Shown here piece by piece: positions 1-9,290 of a stretch of DNA of 64,000 nucleotides (positions are counted from its first letter, which is position 1; the number at the start of each line of letters is the position of its first letter). A program made the position numbers and the translations under genes. The notes beneath the pieces are model-generated. The model saw only the letters and a list, made by a program, of their open reading frames with translations. It had not been told where the DNA came from and ran no database searches. Source of the stretch: an uncultured Flavobacterium sp. (lineage in GTDB: Bacteria; Bacteroidota; Bacteroidia; Flavobacteriales; Flavobacteriaceae); the NCBI GenBank assembly GCA_947632215.1, contig CANROJ010000006.1:1-64000 (forward strand). Direction: 5' to 3'.

Positions 1-203
1 TAAAAGTACAAAAAAACACACCAAACTCCTATCCTTAAAAACTAAAACAGATATCCGAGCAACAAAAAAACACACCTGTTTCTAGTTCTCAAAGACACAC
101 CACAACTAGTAGGGCTACCTCTTATGGCATAAAGGGAGGTATAATATAAAAACTCAAAAGTTTTTAATATTTTTGTCCTTATAACATATAATATAGATAA
201 ACC

Positions 204-530
204 ATGTTTGGAGACTTAATGGGTATGATGGGTAAATTAAAGGAGACCCAAGAGAAAATTGAGCAAACTAAAAAAAGACTTGATACTGTGTTAATTGACA
301 AACAAAGTAGTGATGGACTTTTAAAAGTTACTGTAAATGCTAATAGAGAAATTCGAAGTATAAGTATTGATCCAGAATTATTACAAGACAAGGAACAATT
401 AGAAGACTATCTTGTAATGGTACTAAACCGAGCTATAACAGATGCATCTAATATAAACGAAGCTGAGTTAGCTGCTGCAGCTAAAGATGGTATGCCAAAT
501 ATCCCTGGATTAGATCTATTTGGAAAATAA
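204..530 (+). CDS. YbaB/EbfC family nucleoid-associated protein
   Basis: A 108-residue protein matching the YbaB/EbfC family, small dimeric DNA-binding proteins of the nucleoid that form tweezer-like dimers. Seen: N-terminal Met-rich segment ([16 protein letters not shown]), a charged helix to about residue 30, a central beta region with the family-like run [19 protein letters not shown], and a glycine/proline tail ending DLFGK. Length is usual for the family. It stands alone here, with its own hairpin downstream, rather than next to dnaX/recR as in many proteobacteria. The start at 204 follows an AT-rich leader; no earlier in-frame Met fits. Confidence 0.9.
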   Translation: MFGDLMGMMGKLKETQEKIEQTKKRLDTVLIDKQSSDGLLKVTVNANREIRSISIDPELLQDKEQLEDYLVMVLNRAITDASNINEAELAAAAKDGMPNIPGLDLFGK

Positions 531-543
531 CAAATAAGTGAAA

Positions 544-577
544 CAAGAGCTAATCCCTTGCAAAGGATTAGCTTTGT
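544..577 (+). terminator. Hairpin after ybaB
   Basis: Nine-base perfect arms AGCTAATCC / GGATTAGCT (548-556 and 565-573), extended by partly paired A- and T-rich flanks. The T-run after it is weak, so termination is likely but not certain. Confidence 0.5.
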
Positions 578-980
578 CTCACAACACTGAAATTAACGGT
601 TTTTATTAAAGAATAAAACCTCAAAAAAACTTTTATTTATCCATTTTTGAATTAAAAATTCAAAAAACAAAACTTACTTACAACTGATTTATTAAAAAAT
701 AGGATCACTTTCTAAGTCAAGACACTTCTTGTTAATTCCATATTATATTCAGCAGCTAATGTAATTAACAATCGTGGAAACAACTTTGTGCTAATGTTAA
801 GATTATATTAACAAAAGGTCAAGCTCGTATAGCTCAATTTACTTATCTATAATAAAAAAACTAGCATAACCATAAAAAAGAGCCACTTACAACAAACAGA
901 TCAACACTTAATTAATAGATATAGAAAACCCTATAGCTCTAAATAATATTTACAAGACAGCTACTACCCTAAGATTTACT
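578..980. other. Non-coding AT-rich stretch
   Basis: About 400 bases between ybaB and the LOG-like gene. I see no reading frame with protein-like composition on either strand, no tRNA and no repeat. A small imperfect hairpin lies near 599-622 (GGTTTT / AAAACC). It may hold the decayed remains of a gene or an unrecognised small RNA; nothing supports either. Confidence 0.5.
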
Positions 981-1550
981 CTATAAACTCACTTCATTAG
1001 AAGCACAACTCTTTGTGAAGTGCTCTAACTTATCTAATAAATCCACTGCATTGTTGGCAACAACAAATACATCTAAAGTTTGCTTGGCTACAAAACCTTG
1101 TTCTACCATTTGTTCGAGCATAAGTAATAATGGATCATAAAACCCTTCTAAATTCAATAATCCAATAGGTCTTTTAAAAAGTCCTAATTGCACCATATCA
1201 ATTACTTCAAAAAACCCCTCTAATGTTCCAAAACCACCAGGAAGAGCAATAAATGCATCACTAAGATCTATTAATTGTTTTTTGCGCTGAGCAATATCTT
1301 CTACCTCTATAAGCTGAGTTAGTCCAGGGTATAAAACTTCTTTATCTAGTAAAAAAGACTCAAAAACACCAATAACCTCTCCTGATCTAGATAAGGCGCC
1401 ATCGGCTAAAGCCCCCATTAATCCAACTTTACGTCCACCAAAGACAAGACCAACACCTCTATTAGCTAGTAGGCTGCCCAATAGAAATGCCTCACTTTTA
1501 AAACTAGCTCTACTTCCAGAGCTGGAACCACAAAAAACGGTATACTTCAT
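981..1550 (-). CDS. LOG/TIGR00730 family Rossmann-fold protein, motif altered
   Basis: A 189-residue protein of the LOG family (cytokinin riboside 5'-monophosphate phosphoribohydrolase, releasing free base from nucleoside monophosphates). Seen: N-terminal VFCGSSSG, the glycine-rich GGRKVGLMGALADGAL near residues 38-53, an RK pair in AQRKKQL, and PGGFGTLEGFFEV. In the family the last motif is PGGxGTxxE; here the final Glu is Gly (codons GAG GGG), so a residue thought to take part in catalysis is missing. The first motif also reads GGR rather than the usual GGG. Fold assignment is firm; enzymatic activity is uncertain. It is a single gene, transcribed alone. Confidence 0.85.
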   Translation of the reverse strand: MKYTVFCGSSSGSRASFKSEAFLLGSLLANRGVGLVFGGRKVGLMGALADGALSRSGEVIGVFESFLLDKEVLYPGLTQLIEVEDIAQRKKQLIDLSDAFIALPGGFGTLEGFFEVIDMVQLGLFKRPIGLLNLEGFYDPLLLMLEQMVEQGFVAKQTLDVFVVANNAVDLLDKLEHFTKSCASNEVSL

Positions 1551-2060
1551 ATTATTCTAAATTAGATAAAATTACAACACACTAATATACAAGTTATTCT
1601 ATCTATTTTTAACTTTTTTTTTATACTATTACTTTTTCATCTACCTCTTTGCTATCCACTAATAACATTTGTATTTGTTTGTTAATCCAAGTAAAATAAA
1701 AACTTCCTATTAAGGAGATATCTAAAAGGTAGTAGTTGGAAATCCTTTTGTTTTAATCTGCTATATACAACTATAAATTTTAACTATTACACAGATAAAC
1801 AAAACCACAATTTTGTTAAATTAGAAATAATTAAAACACAACATTTACAATAAAAATATCCTTTTTAAAATAGGAGCAGAAATACGCTAAATAAAACCTA
1901 CTTATTACAAGCAATTATATATATTTGCAGGGTACGATCACTTAAAAAAGTAATAAAGCACAAGGCTAACAAACAATATTTTTTTTCAAAACAAAAGACA
2001 CAAAAAAATCTATAACAAATAGCCAACAAGCACCTTAGACTATATTTATTTATTTAAACA
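1551..2060. other. Non-coding AT-rich stretch with a candidate promoter
   Basis: Some 510 bases between two divergent genes. No protein-like frame is visible. A good Bacteroidota -7 element, TATATTTG (1920-1927), points right; no TTG is found 19 bases before it. Its transcript would carry a leader of about 125 bases before the lipoprotein gene at 2061, or would be a small RNA. Confidence 0.45.
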
Positions 2061-2804
2061 ATGAAAAAGATTTTATACACCTCATTCTTAGCCTTTGGGC
2101 TTATATTTGTTTCTTGTCAAGACAAGGCCAATAAGCAAGGCAATGTAACTTTAAAGGGAAGCGTAAAAGGATTCAAACAAGGTAAATTATACTTAGCACA
2201 AGTACAGGACACCACTTTGGTGGCGATTGACTCTTTAATTGTAGATGGAAACTCAGACTTTAGTTTTTCCACAACTATAGAATCTCCAGAGGTTTTATAT
2301 CTTACTTTAGACAGAGGACATACCACTTCTTCTGACAATCAAATTCCTATTTTTATGGAACAGGGAGAAATAGAGGTACACACTACTTTAAAGAAGTTTT
2401 ATGCAGACGCAAAAATCACTGGATCAACTACCCAGACAACATATGAAAACTATTTAAAAACTCGCAGTCTAATCACGGATCGTCAAAATGAACTTTTTGT
2501 AGATATTTTTGCAGCACAAAAAGATAGCAACATACAAAAAGCAGACTCCTTAGTAAAGGTATCCGAGCGATTAACTATTAGAAAATATCTTAACGCTGTA
2601 AATTTCGCCTTGAATCATAAAGATTCTGAAGTAGCTCCTTACATCGCATTAAGCGATTTATATGATGCAAATACTAAATTTTTAGATACCATTTATAATT
2701 CTTTAGATCAAAAAGTAGCTTCCTCTAAATACGGTCAGCAACTAGCTCAATATATTCAAGAAAGAAAAGAATTAGATAAAGAACTCTTACAAGAGCAAGA
2801 GTAA
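2061..2804 (+). CDS. DUF4369-type lipoprotein
   Basis: A 247-residue predicted lipoprotein. The first 19 residues form a lipoprotein signal ending in the lipobox FVSC, followed by QDKANKQG. Residues about 28-110 (VTLKGSVKGFKQGKLYLAQ, then DSLIVDG and PEVLYLTLD) match the DUF4369 pattern found at the N-terminus of Bacteroidota thioredoxin-like lipoproteins. The rest is helical and charged and ends without the thioredoxin domain or its CxxC, so this is the short, redox-less form. Role unknown; probably periplasm-facing and membrane-anchored. A strong terminator follows. Confidence 0.75.
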   Translation: MKKILYTSFLAFGLIFVSCQDKANKQGNVTLKGSVKGFKQGKLYLAQVQDTTLVAIDSLIVDGNSDFSFSTTIESPEVLYLTLDRGHTTSSDNQIPIFMEQGEIEVHTTLKKFYADAKITGSTTQTTYENYLKTRSLITDRQNELFVDIFAAQKDSNIQKADSLVKVSERLTIRKYLNAVNFALNHKDSEVAPYIALSDLYDANTKFLDTIYNSLDQKVASSKYGQQLAQYIQERKELDKELLQEQE

Positions 2805-2823
2805 TTTTTTTAAACACATAAAA

Positions 2824-2868
2824 AACAAAAAGGCGTCACTTTGAGTAACGCCTTTTTGTTTTTTTTTG
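2824..2868 (+). terminator. Rho-independent terminator
   Basis: Perfect 13-base arms (2824-2836 with 2848-2860) around an 11-base loop, followed by a run of T. The A-rich left side means it can also serve the opposite gene that ends at 2890. Confidence 0.9.
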
Positions 2869-2889
2869 GTTTTGCTTATTTACAAATTA

Positions 2890-3666
2890 TTAAAAATTCT
2901 CTTGGTCTTCTTCCAGCACTTCAAAAGGGGAATAACTTTGGCTTTGCCAAGGTTTTTGTAAAAGATCGACATAATAATAATGCACCGAATCCATTTTATC
3001 AAAAGCTCCATTCTTATTCACATCCTTAATACATCGAAAATAAAGACGATTATTTTGTGATACAAAACTCCAATCCAATACTTCTAGCATATCTGGAGTT
3101 AATTTAGTGAAGTCCTTACCATTACAAAGGCTTAAATACAAACTCTTAATATCTGCTTGATCTATTACTCCATCTAAGTTAGTATCTTGATCACTTAAAC
3201 GATAAACCAGCACATGTTGGTTAGTATTTTGAGCTAATTCATTTAAATAAGTAACGGACTCAATATTAATTAGCGAAGAACTCAAAGGGGAAATAGACAA
3301 AGAATCTACATGTTGAAACATAAGATTCTCTAAAGCTCCTGTTAATTCAAAAGGTACATAACTAGAGATGGTAAAAGAATAATGTTGTTTCTTAGAAGAA
3401 TATTTTGACCCCTGATTATAACTTCTAACTTGCCCAACAGGATGTATTAAATAACCAGAATCTCCAAAAACAATAGGAAGATCTGCTAAAAGATAAGAAG
3501 AGCTTACCTCCTCTTGGATTTCTGGATACTCCTTATCTTTATCCTGGTCCAACTCGAGCTCTTGTTGGGTATAAATAACCTTTGGAGCTTGTTCTTGTTT
3601 ACACCCTACCGATGCCAAGGTTAAAAGTAAGACGAGTATTGCATATTTATTTTTCATCATTCTCAA
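2890..3666 (-). CDS. Lipoprotein with two calcium-loop-like motifs
   Basis: A 258-residue predicted lipoprotein I do not recognise as a named family. The signal peptide ends in the lipobox ASVGC; translation may begin at the first Met or at MKNKYA three codons later. The C-terminal half holds two EF-hand/dockerin-like loops, DTNLDGVIDQAD and DVNKNGAFDKMD, about 45 residues apart, each with Asp/Asn at the expected positions 1, 3, 5 and an acidic residue later. Known: such DxNxDGxxD loops bind calcium. Inferred: a calcium-binding cell-surface or periplasmic lipoprotein. A -7 element TATCTTTG lies before it on the same strand (3690 down to 3683). Confidence 0.7.
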   Translation of the reverse strand: MRMMKNKYAILVLLLTLASVGCKQEQAPKVIYTQQELELDQDKDKEYPEIQEEVSSSYLLADLPIVFGDSGYLIHPVGQVRSYNQGSKYSSKKQHYSFTISSYVPFELTGALENLMFQHVDSLSISPLSSSLINIESVTYLNELAQNTNQHVLVYRLSDQDTNLDGVIDQADIKSLYLSLCNGKDFTKLTPDMLEVLDWSFVSQNNRLYFRCIKDVNKNGAFDKMDSVHYYYVDLLQKPWQSQSYSPFEVLEEDQENF

Positions 3667-3789
3667 AGAAATTAATGTATACCAAAGATAGATTTTTTTT
3701 CACTGGAATTCTAATTTTTAAAAAGCACCTCTTTCTAGTACACTTCTTTACTTAGAGTAAAGTGATCCAATCTTGTTTATTTATTTATT

Positions 3790-5484
3790 TTACTTCCTGT
3801 AGAAATGGGTTTCGAATTGTGTCTCGTTACCTAGATTATCGCTAACAATAATGCGAAGCTCCTGTTTAGAAGACCCCACAATACCATCGCTAAAATAATG
3901 TACTATCTGTTTTGTCTTATGATCATAATCCAATAAAATCCACTTTCCATTTATATAGCCTTCAAAACTTTTTATGCCCGATAAATCATCACTAATCTTA
4001 AAGCTAATCTTACTGGCATTACTCAACCAATCTCCTTGCTTAAAACTCGGTGAATAAATCTTAGGAGCGATAGAGTCATACAGTATCTGATATTGTCCGA
4101 AATTTTTAGTATTAATGGAATAAATGTTGCCTTTTTTTGTGGTATTGTAATAGGTTTTGTTTCCCTTTTTATCCACTAGCCCTATAAAAGCTTTATCTGG
4201 ATTTACTAAGTCCATGGCACTGATGTCGAATTCCACTTTCATATTCTTTTTACTATAGACCTGATTGTTGTGAAACAAAAGGATGTTGCCTTGGGTAGAA
4301 AGCTCTAAATCAAAATCATCAAAAAAGGAGTTTGATGGTATACTAACTTTTGCAAAATCACTTTTAAGCTCAAAAGAATTTTGTGTCAAAATGCGATGTG
4401 TATCTGGCTTCTCACTTTTTTGCTCGAAATCGGCCTCTTGGTTATAAACCACAGGAATAATAATTTTTGTTTCATTACCATGATAATCACACAGCTCTAT
4501 GGTATAAGTAATATTATCCCCTGGATTAACCCCAATAGTCCCATTACCTAAGCCTTTGTCTAGAACCGATAGATTATAAGCCTTGGGATAAAACAACTTT
4601 TGCACTCTTCTACCTTTATTCACATACAAAGGATAATCCACTAAAGCATTTACTAAATTAGTTTCACTAAAAGAAAACCTATCAAAAACATAACCAAAAA
4701 CCAACTTGTCATCTTGGTAAGCTCTTAATTTATACACCCCATTTTTATTGGTATTAAAATCCGCGGTATCATGGGTATCTATTCCAAAGCCAATTTGTCC
4801 TTTGGCAAAAACAGTATCTGCAATAATAACACCATTACCTTGATCTCTATAGGTAATATCTACATCGATGGTGCCATTTTGCACATTTCCCTTATAAGGT
4901 ACTACATAAGCTCTAAGACTATTTACAGTAGGAGCTTTAGTATCTACAAGGTTTTTACCTAAACCAGTAGAAAATGGGTTGAGAACCTCTTGAGTTTTAG
5001 TATCCCTTACTTCATAATGCAAATGGGGACCACCGCTTCCACCTGTATTTCCACTAAGGGCAATTAACTCACCTTTTTCCACAGGTAACTCGCCTTTGGA
5101 AGGAAACATTTCAATTTCAAAGGCTTGTTTTGCATAATGATGTTTTAATACATAATCAGCAATGGCTCCTTCAAATTTATCTAAATGTGCATAAACTGTA
5201 GTTTGTCCATTAGGATGGGTGATATATAGAACCTTTCCATAGCCCCAAGTCGATACCTTGATTCTAGAAACATACCCTTTTTCAGTACTATAAACCTTGA
5301 CTCCGGTTCTTTGCTGGGTTTTTATATCTAAACCAGCGTGAAAATGGGTTCCTCTTAACTCACCAAAATTACCAGAAGCGTGAAGCGGAATCTCCAAAGG
5401 TGGCTGTAAGTTTTGCTGTCCATGGGACCTAATTCCCAGCAATGCGGTAAAAACTATTAAGGAGTAAAAAAATCTACATTTCAT
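3790..5484 (-). CDS. M23 (LytM-type) metallopeptidase
   Basis: A 564-residue exported protein: signal peptide (MKCRFFYSLIVFTALLG, likely cut near SHGQ), then a peptidase M23 domain with zinc ligands H49xxxD53 (HFHAGLD) and H154xH156 (GGPHLHYEV), plus a further H100 in YAHLDKF. Family members cut peptide cross-links in peptidoglycan. All ligands are present, so it is probably active. Residues from about 180 on are beta-rich, Ig-like stretches with no known catalytic role; this long C-terminal part is usual for the flavobacterial version. It is transcribed alone and away from the zapA pair. Confidence 0.92.
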   Translation of the reverse strand: MKCRFFYSLIVFTALLGIRSHGQQNLQPPLEIPLHASGNFGELRGTHFHAGLDIKTQQRTGVKVYSTEKGYVSRIKVSTWGYGKVLYITHPNGQTTVYAHLDKFEGAIADYVLKHHYAKQAFEIEMFPSKGELPVEKGELIALSGNTGGSGGPHLHYEVRDTKTQEVLNPFSTGLGKNLVDTKAPTVNSLRAYVVPYKGNVQNGTIDVDITYRDQGNGVIIADTVFAKGQIGFGIDTHDTADFNTNKNGVYKLRAYQDDKLVFGYVFDRFSFSETNLVNALVDYPLYVNKGRRVQKLFYPKAYNLSVLDKGLGNGTIGVNPGDNITYTIELCDYHGNETKIIIPVVYNQEADFEQKSEKPDTHRILTQNSFELKSDFAKVSIPSNSFFDDFDLELSTQGNILLFHNNQVYSKKNMKVEFDISAMDLVNPDKAFIGLVDKKGNKTYYNTTKKGNIYSINTKNFGQYQILYDSIAPKIYSPSFKQGDWLSNASKISFKISDDLSGIKSFEGYINGKWILLDYDHKTKQIVHYFSDGIVGSSKQELRIIVSDNLGNETQFETHFYRK

Positions 5485-5633
5485 CTTGTTTTGTTTTGTG
5501 CTAAAATAAACAACCTTTAGCTATTCTATATCCTCAAAGATAAAAAGCCTATAGTGGAAAACCTCATAAAACAAGAGCTTTTATAAAAAGACTTTTTTTT
5601 ATAATAAATCTTTTTTAAATTAAATACTAATTG

Positions 5634-5641
5634 TAACTTTG
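5634..5641 (+). promoter_or_regulatory. Bacteroidota-type -7 element before the coiled-coil/zapA pair
   Basis: TAACTTTG matches TAnnTTTG and lies 27 bases before the start at 5668. Nineteen bases upstream is TTT rather than TTG. Confidence 0.55.
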
Positions 5642-5667
5642 TAGTATAAGGATTAACAAAAAGTATA

Positions 5668-5958
5668 ATGAGTGAGCTAACGGATATTATAAGTTCTTTA
5701 GAAGTTAAGTTTGCTAAACTTATACAACGATTAAATGTTTTACAAGCTGAAAACGATCAGTTAAAACAAACACTTGATCAAGCAAAGATGGAGATTCATG
5801 AAAATGAAAAGGAGTTAGATCAGATATATCAAAAATATGAATCCCTTCAACTTGCAAATTCCTTATTGGGCAGTGAAGAATCGAAAACAGATACAAAACT
5901 TAAGATAAATTCATTAATAAAAGAGATTGACCACTGTATCGCTCAGCTCACAAAATAA
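5668..5958 (+). CDS. Small coiled-coil protein paired with ZapA
   Basis: A 96-residue acidic protein with heptad-like spacing of Leu/Ile over residues 5-65 (KLIQRLNVLQAENDQLKQTL). No signal peptide, membrane segment or catalytic motif. It ends 7 bases before zapA, so the two are co-transcribed. Proteins of this kind next to zapA are common in Bacteroidota; by position a link to ZapA or to division-ring assembly is likely, resembling ZapB in shape, but sequence does not prove it. Confidence 0.8.
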   Translation: MSELTDIISSLEVKFAKLIQRLNVLQAENDQLKQTLDQAKMEIHENEKELDQIYQKYESLQLANSLLGSEESKTDTKLKINSLIKEIDHCIAQLTK

Positions 5959-5965
5959 GTAGTTT

Positions 5966-6268
5966 ATGTCAAAAGATGAACAACTAAAAATCAAAATATC
6001 AATTGCGGACAGAGTCTACCCCTTAACGGTTAGTTATGCCCAAGAAGAGGCCCTTAGAACGGCTTCTAAAAAAATTGAGAGTATGATTCATCAATTTGAG
6101 AAAAACTACGCTGTGAGAGATAAGCAAGATGTTTTAGCTATGTGTGCTTTACAATTGGCCTCACAGAGTGAGCAAAAAACAATTGATACTACCGAAGGCT
6201 ATAACAAATCAGTAGATCGATTGATCAAATTGGATCAAGTACTAGAGAGTATTTTATCTAAGAAATAA
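5966..6268 (+). CDS. zapA: Cell division protein ZapA
   Basis: A 100-residue ZapA-family protein; ZapA binds FtsZ and cross-links its filaments at midcell. Seen: the N-terminal KIKISIADRVYPLTV strand pair, the helix YAQEEALRTASKKIES with the RxAA-like run of the family, and a C-terminal coiled coil. Length is standard. It is second in a two-gene unit and lies directly before the 6S-like RNA gene; zapA next to 6S RNA is also the arrangement in many proteobacteria. Confidence 0.9.
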   Translation: MSKDEQLKIKISIADRVYPLTVSYAQEEALRTASKKIESMIHQFEKNYAVRDKQDVLAMCALQLASQSEQKTIDTTEGYNKSVDRLIKLDQVLESILSKK

Positions 6269-6295
6269 CAAAACACGTTCTCAACAAAAGATACT

Positions 6296-6457
6296 GCCCA
6301 CATTAGAACCCGTTTGATAAACTCAACACTAACAAATTAAAATGAGTGAATCTTTGCTACTAAAGCATGCTGCCTTGAGCAGATCCTTGAACAGCAAGTT
6401 AACTCAAAACTTGTCTTTTTCAGAGTTTATGCAACTCACCTAATGTGGGCTTTTTTT
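6296..6457 (+). ncRNA. ssrS: 6S-like RNA (6S-Flavo type)
   Basis: About 160 bases closed by perfect 11-base arms GCCCACATTAG (6296-6306) and CTAATGTGGGC (6440-6450), followed by seven T. A second pair lies inside it: ATAAACTC near 6317 with GAGTTTAT near 6423. A long rod with a large open centre, and a place just after zapA, are marks of 6S RNA, which binds the housekeeping RNA polymerase and mimics an open promoter. The name 6S-Flavo is from established knowledge of this class in flavobacteria; the match is by structure and place, not by alignment. Exact 5' end not determined. Confidence 0.75.
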
Positions 6458-6478
6458 ATATATAATTTTGAAACATTT

Positions 6479-8041
6479 ATGGAAATATTATTCATCGTCG
6501 GAGGAGTTGTACTAGGTGCTGGTATTGGCTTTGCCATAGCAAAGTACTTAGAAAAAAATCACGCTTCATCTATCTTGCAAAGAACCCAAGGAGAAGCTAA
6601 GACGATATTGCGAGAGGCAAAAACGGAAGGAGAGGCTATTAAAAAAGAAAAAATCTTACAAGCTAAAGAAAAGTTCATCGAGTTAAAATCAGAACATGAG
6701 CAAGTAATTTTATCTAGAGATAAAAAAATAGCAGAGGCTGAGAAGAGAACTAGAGACAAAGAATCTCAAATTTCTAGTGAATTAGCAAAGGCAAAGAAGG
6801 CAGCAGAAGAATCAGAAAAAGTAGTTACAGATTACAACAGTAAAATAGAAGTTATTGCTAAAAAAGAACAGGAAATCGATCGTTTACACCGTACTTCTGT
6901 AGAAAAGTTAGAAGCAATTTCTGGATTAACAGCTGAAGAGGCTAAAAATCAAATAATGGAAAGCTTGAAAAATGAAGCCAAAGCAAATGCAATGGCATAT
7001 ATTCAAGATTCTATCGAAGAGGCTAAATTAACTGCCCAACAAGAAGCAAAGAAAATTGTAATACAAACGATTCAAAGAGTTGGTACCGAAGAAGCAGTAG
7101 AGAACTGTGTATCGGTATTTAATATTGAATCAGACGATGTAAAAGGTAGAATCATTGGTCGTGAAGGACGTAACATCCGTGCTATTGAGGCTGCTACAGG
7201 AGTAGAAATCATTGTAGATGACACCCCAGAGGCAATTATTCTTTCTTGTTTTGATCCAGTTAGAAGAGAAATTGCAAGACTATCTTTACACCGCTTAGTT
7301 ACCGATGGACGTATACATCCAGCACGTATTGAAGAGGTTGTGACTAAAACGGCCAAACAAATTGATGAAGAGATAATTGAAATCGGTAAACGAACTGTTA
7401 TCGATTTAGGAATTCACGGTTTACACCCTGAATTAATTAAAGTCATAGGAAGAATGAAATATCGTTCTTCATATGGACAAAACCTTCTACAACACTCTAG
7501 AGAAGTTGCTAAGCTTTGTGGTATAATGGCAGCTGAATTAGGTTTAAATGTTAAGTTAGCTAAAAGAGCAGGTCTACTACATGATATTGGTAAGGTACCA
7601 GAGACAGAAAGTGAACTACCACATGCTATATTAGGAATGCAGTGGGCCGAGAAATACGGAGAGAAACCAGAGGTATGTAATGCCATTGGAGCTCACCACG
7701 ACGAGATTGAAATGACCTCTTTAATTTCACCATTAGTACAAGTTTGTGATGCTATATCAGGAGCAAGACCAGGAGCAAGACGTCAAGTTTTAGACTCGTA
7801 TATCCAACGTCTTAAAGACTTAGAAAGCATCGCAAATGATTTCAATGGAGTTAAAAACTCTTACGCTATTCAAGCTGGTAGAGAATTAAGAGTTATTGTG
7901 GAAAGTGAAAAAGTTTCCGATGAAATGGCAAGTACACTATCCTTTGATATTTCACAAAAAATACAAACGGAAATGACTTACCCAGGTCAAGTCAAAATTA
8001 CCGTAATTAGAGAAACTAGAGCAATTAATATTGCTAAATAA
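6479..8041 (+). CDS. rny: Ribonuclease Y
   Basis: A 520-residue membrane-bound endoribonuclease that begins mRNA decay. Seen in order: N-terminal membrane helix ([18 protein letters not shown]), a long charged coiled coil to about residue 200, a KH domain with [15 protein letters not shown], and an HD domain with LLHDIGK and the downstream HH in IGAHHDE. I place the start at 6479, not at the earlier in-frame ATG at 6443, because 6443 lies inside the terminator stem of the preceding RNA and the protein then starts with the family-typical membrane helix. TAATTTTG (6463-6470) is a possible -7 element but leaves almost no leader. Confidence 0.95.
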   Translation: MEILFIVGGVVLGAGIGFAIAKYLEKNHASSILQRTQGEAKTILREAKTEGEAIKKEKILQAKEKFIELKSEHEQVILSRDKKIAEAEKRTRDKESQISSELAKAKKAAEESEKVVTDYNSKIEVIAKKEQEIDRLHRTSVEKLEAISGLTAEEAKNQIMESLKNEAKANAMAYIQDSIEEAKLTAQQEAKKIVIQTIQRVGTEEAVENCVSVFNIESDDVKGRIIGREGRNIRAIEAATGVEIIVDDTPEAIILSCFDPVRREIARLSLHRLVTDGRIHPARIEEVVTKTAKQIDEEIIEIGKRTVIDLGIHGLHPELIKVIGRMKYRSSYGQNLLQHSREVAKLCGIMAAELGLNVKLAKRAGLLHDIGKVPETESELPHAILGMQWAEKYGEKPEVCNAIGAHHDEIEMTSLISPLVQVCDAISGARPGARRQVLDSYIQRLKDLESIANDFNGVKNSYAIQAGRELRVIVESEKVSDEMASTLSFDISQKIQTEMTYPGQVKITVIRETRAINIAK

Positions 8042-8062
8042 TACTGGGCTTACAAAAGCATC

Positions 8063-8106
8063 AAAACAAAAAAACGTCTAAGTTAACTTAGGCGTTTTTT
8101 TGTTTT
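8063..8106 (+). terminator. Rho-independent terminator after rny
   Basis: Long arms (8063-8083 and 8086-8106 approximately) with one G-U pair, A-rich to the left and T-rich to the right; works for rny and possibly for the convergent xerD. Confidence 0.85.
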
Positions 8107-8146
8107 ATAAAATAAATATCTACACCAATGGTATTGTTGTGTTCTA

Positions 8147-9061
8147 CTACTTTTGTAGGCCTCTAGGATGAAAACGCAACAAGACTTCTTTTAATTTCTG
8201 TGAAGACACATGGGTGTAAATTTGGGTAGTAGCGATACTCTCATGTCCTAACAATAATTGAATAACACGAATATCTGCACCGTTATCTAATAAATGAGTA
8301 GCAAAGGAATGTCGAAAAGTATGGGGGGAAATTTCTTGACTAAACTCTAATTCTTTCACTAAATCTTTTACAATAGTAAATATCATAGCTCTTGTTAATC
8401 CAGCTCCTCTTCTATTTAAAAAAAGAATATCTACAGAGTTTTTAGCCACCTTTAATTGACTTCTTACACTTTGTATATATGTATTGATATAACTCATTGT
8501 ATTTTGATCAATAGGCACAAAGCGATGCTTTGAACCTTTACCTATTACTCGTATGAAACCCTCTTGAAAAAACAAATCCGAAATTCGCAGATTAGTCAAC
8601 TCACTTACCCTTAAACCACAACTATAAAGAGTTTCTAAAATAACTTTATTTCGATAACCTAACTCACTGCTTTGATCAATTGCCCCAATTAAGTCATCTA
8701 TTTGAGAAACACTTAAAACTGCAGGTAACTTACGTGCTTGCTTAACACTACTTATATGCTCTACAGGTGAACGTTCTATGTAGCCTTCTAAAACAAAATA
8801 ATTAAAAAAACTTTTTAGCCCAGAGACTATACGACTCTGGGTAGAACTAGCTACTAAATCATGTATTTGATATATAAATTCCTGAACTATTTCGTCTGTA
8901 ATATCCTCTAACTTATAAGGCTGTTTATAAGACTCTAAAAAACCTATAAATTTCTGTACATCAAGAATATAACTTTCAATAGAATTATCAGACAAGCCTC
9001 TCTCTAACTTTAAGTAAGTAGAAAACATCCCAATATTTGCTTGCCAATAAGAAGTATGCAT
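8147..9061 (-). CDS. xerD: Tyrosine recombinase XerD
   Basis: A 304-residue site-specific recombinase that resolves chromosome dimers at dif together with its partner XerC. Seen: N-terminal SAM-like core-binding domain to about residue 100 (KLERGLSDNSIESY), then the catalytic domain with Arg in SCGLRVSEL, Lys in GKGSKHRFVP, the HTFRH box, LLGHESIATTQIYTH with the nucleophilic Tyr. All catalytic residues are present and the length is right for Xer rather than for a phage integrase. It is divergent from aroQ. The start may be at the first Met or at Met12. Confidence 0.93.
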   Translation of the reverse strand: MHTSYWQANIGMFSTYLKLERGLSDNSIESYILDVQKFIGFLESYKQPYKLEDITDEIVQEFIYQIHDLVASSTQSRIVSGLKSFFNYFVLEGYIERSPVEHISSVKQARKLPAVLSVSQIDDLIGAIDQSSELGYRNKVILETLYSCGLRVSELTNLRISDLFFQEGFIRVIGKGSKHRFVPIDQNTMSYINTYIQSVRSQLKVAKNSVDILFLNRRGAGLTRAMIFTIVKDLVKELEFSQEISPHTFRHSFATHLLDNGADIRVIQLLLGHESIATTQIYTHVSSQKLKEVLLRFHPRGLQK

Positions 9062-9290
9062 AGTTTTTTAGCTAAGGTACAAAAGTATTACTATCCAAAA
9101 TACAAGCCAGACAAAATAGATTAAGCCATAGATAGAACCCATTTTAAGTGATCCAATTCTGGTCTTAGCATATTTGCAGAAAAAAACTCTATGTAAAAAA
9201 CAATAGCAACTATAATTTATCGCCAATTTGGTTCTAAAGCTTGATTTAATAATTACCTTTGTCCTTATTGACACAATGAAGTATAACGCT

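Noticed and set aside
2841..3029. Plus-strand frame just after the terminator
   Set aside because: Starts within the terminator and runs antisense to the lipoprotein C-terminus; no RBS or protein-like pattern.
6443..6478. Upstream in-frame ATG of rny
   Set aside because: Lies in the closing stem and T-run of the 6S-like RNA; the downstream ATG gives the normal N-terminal helix.
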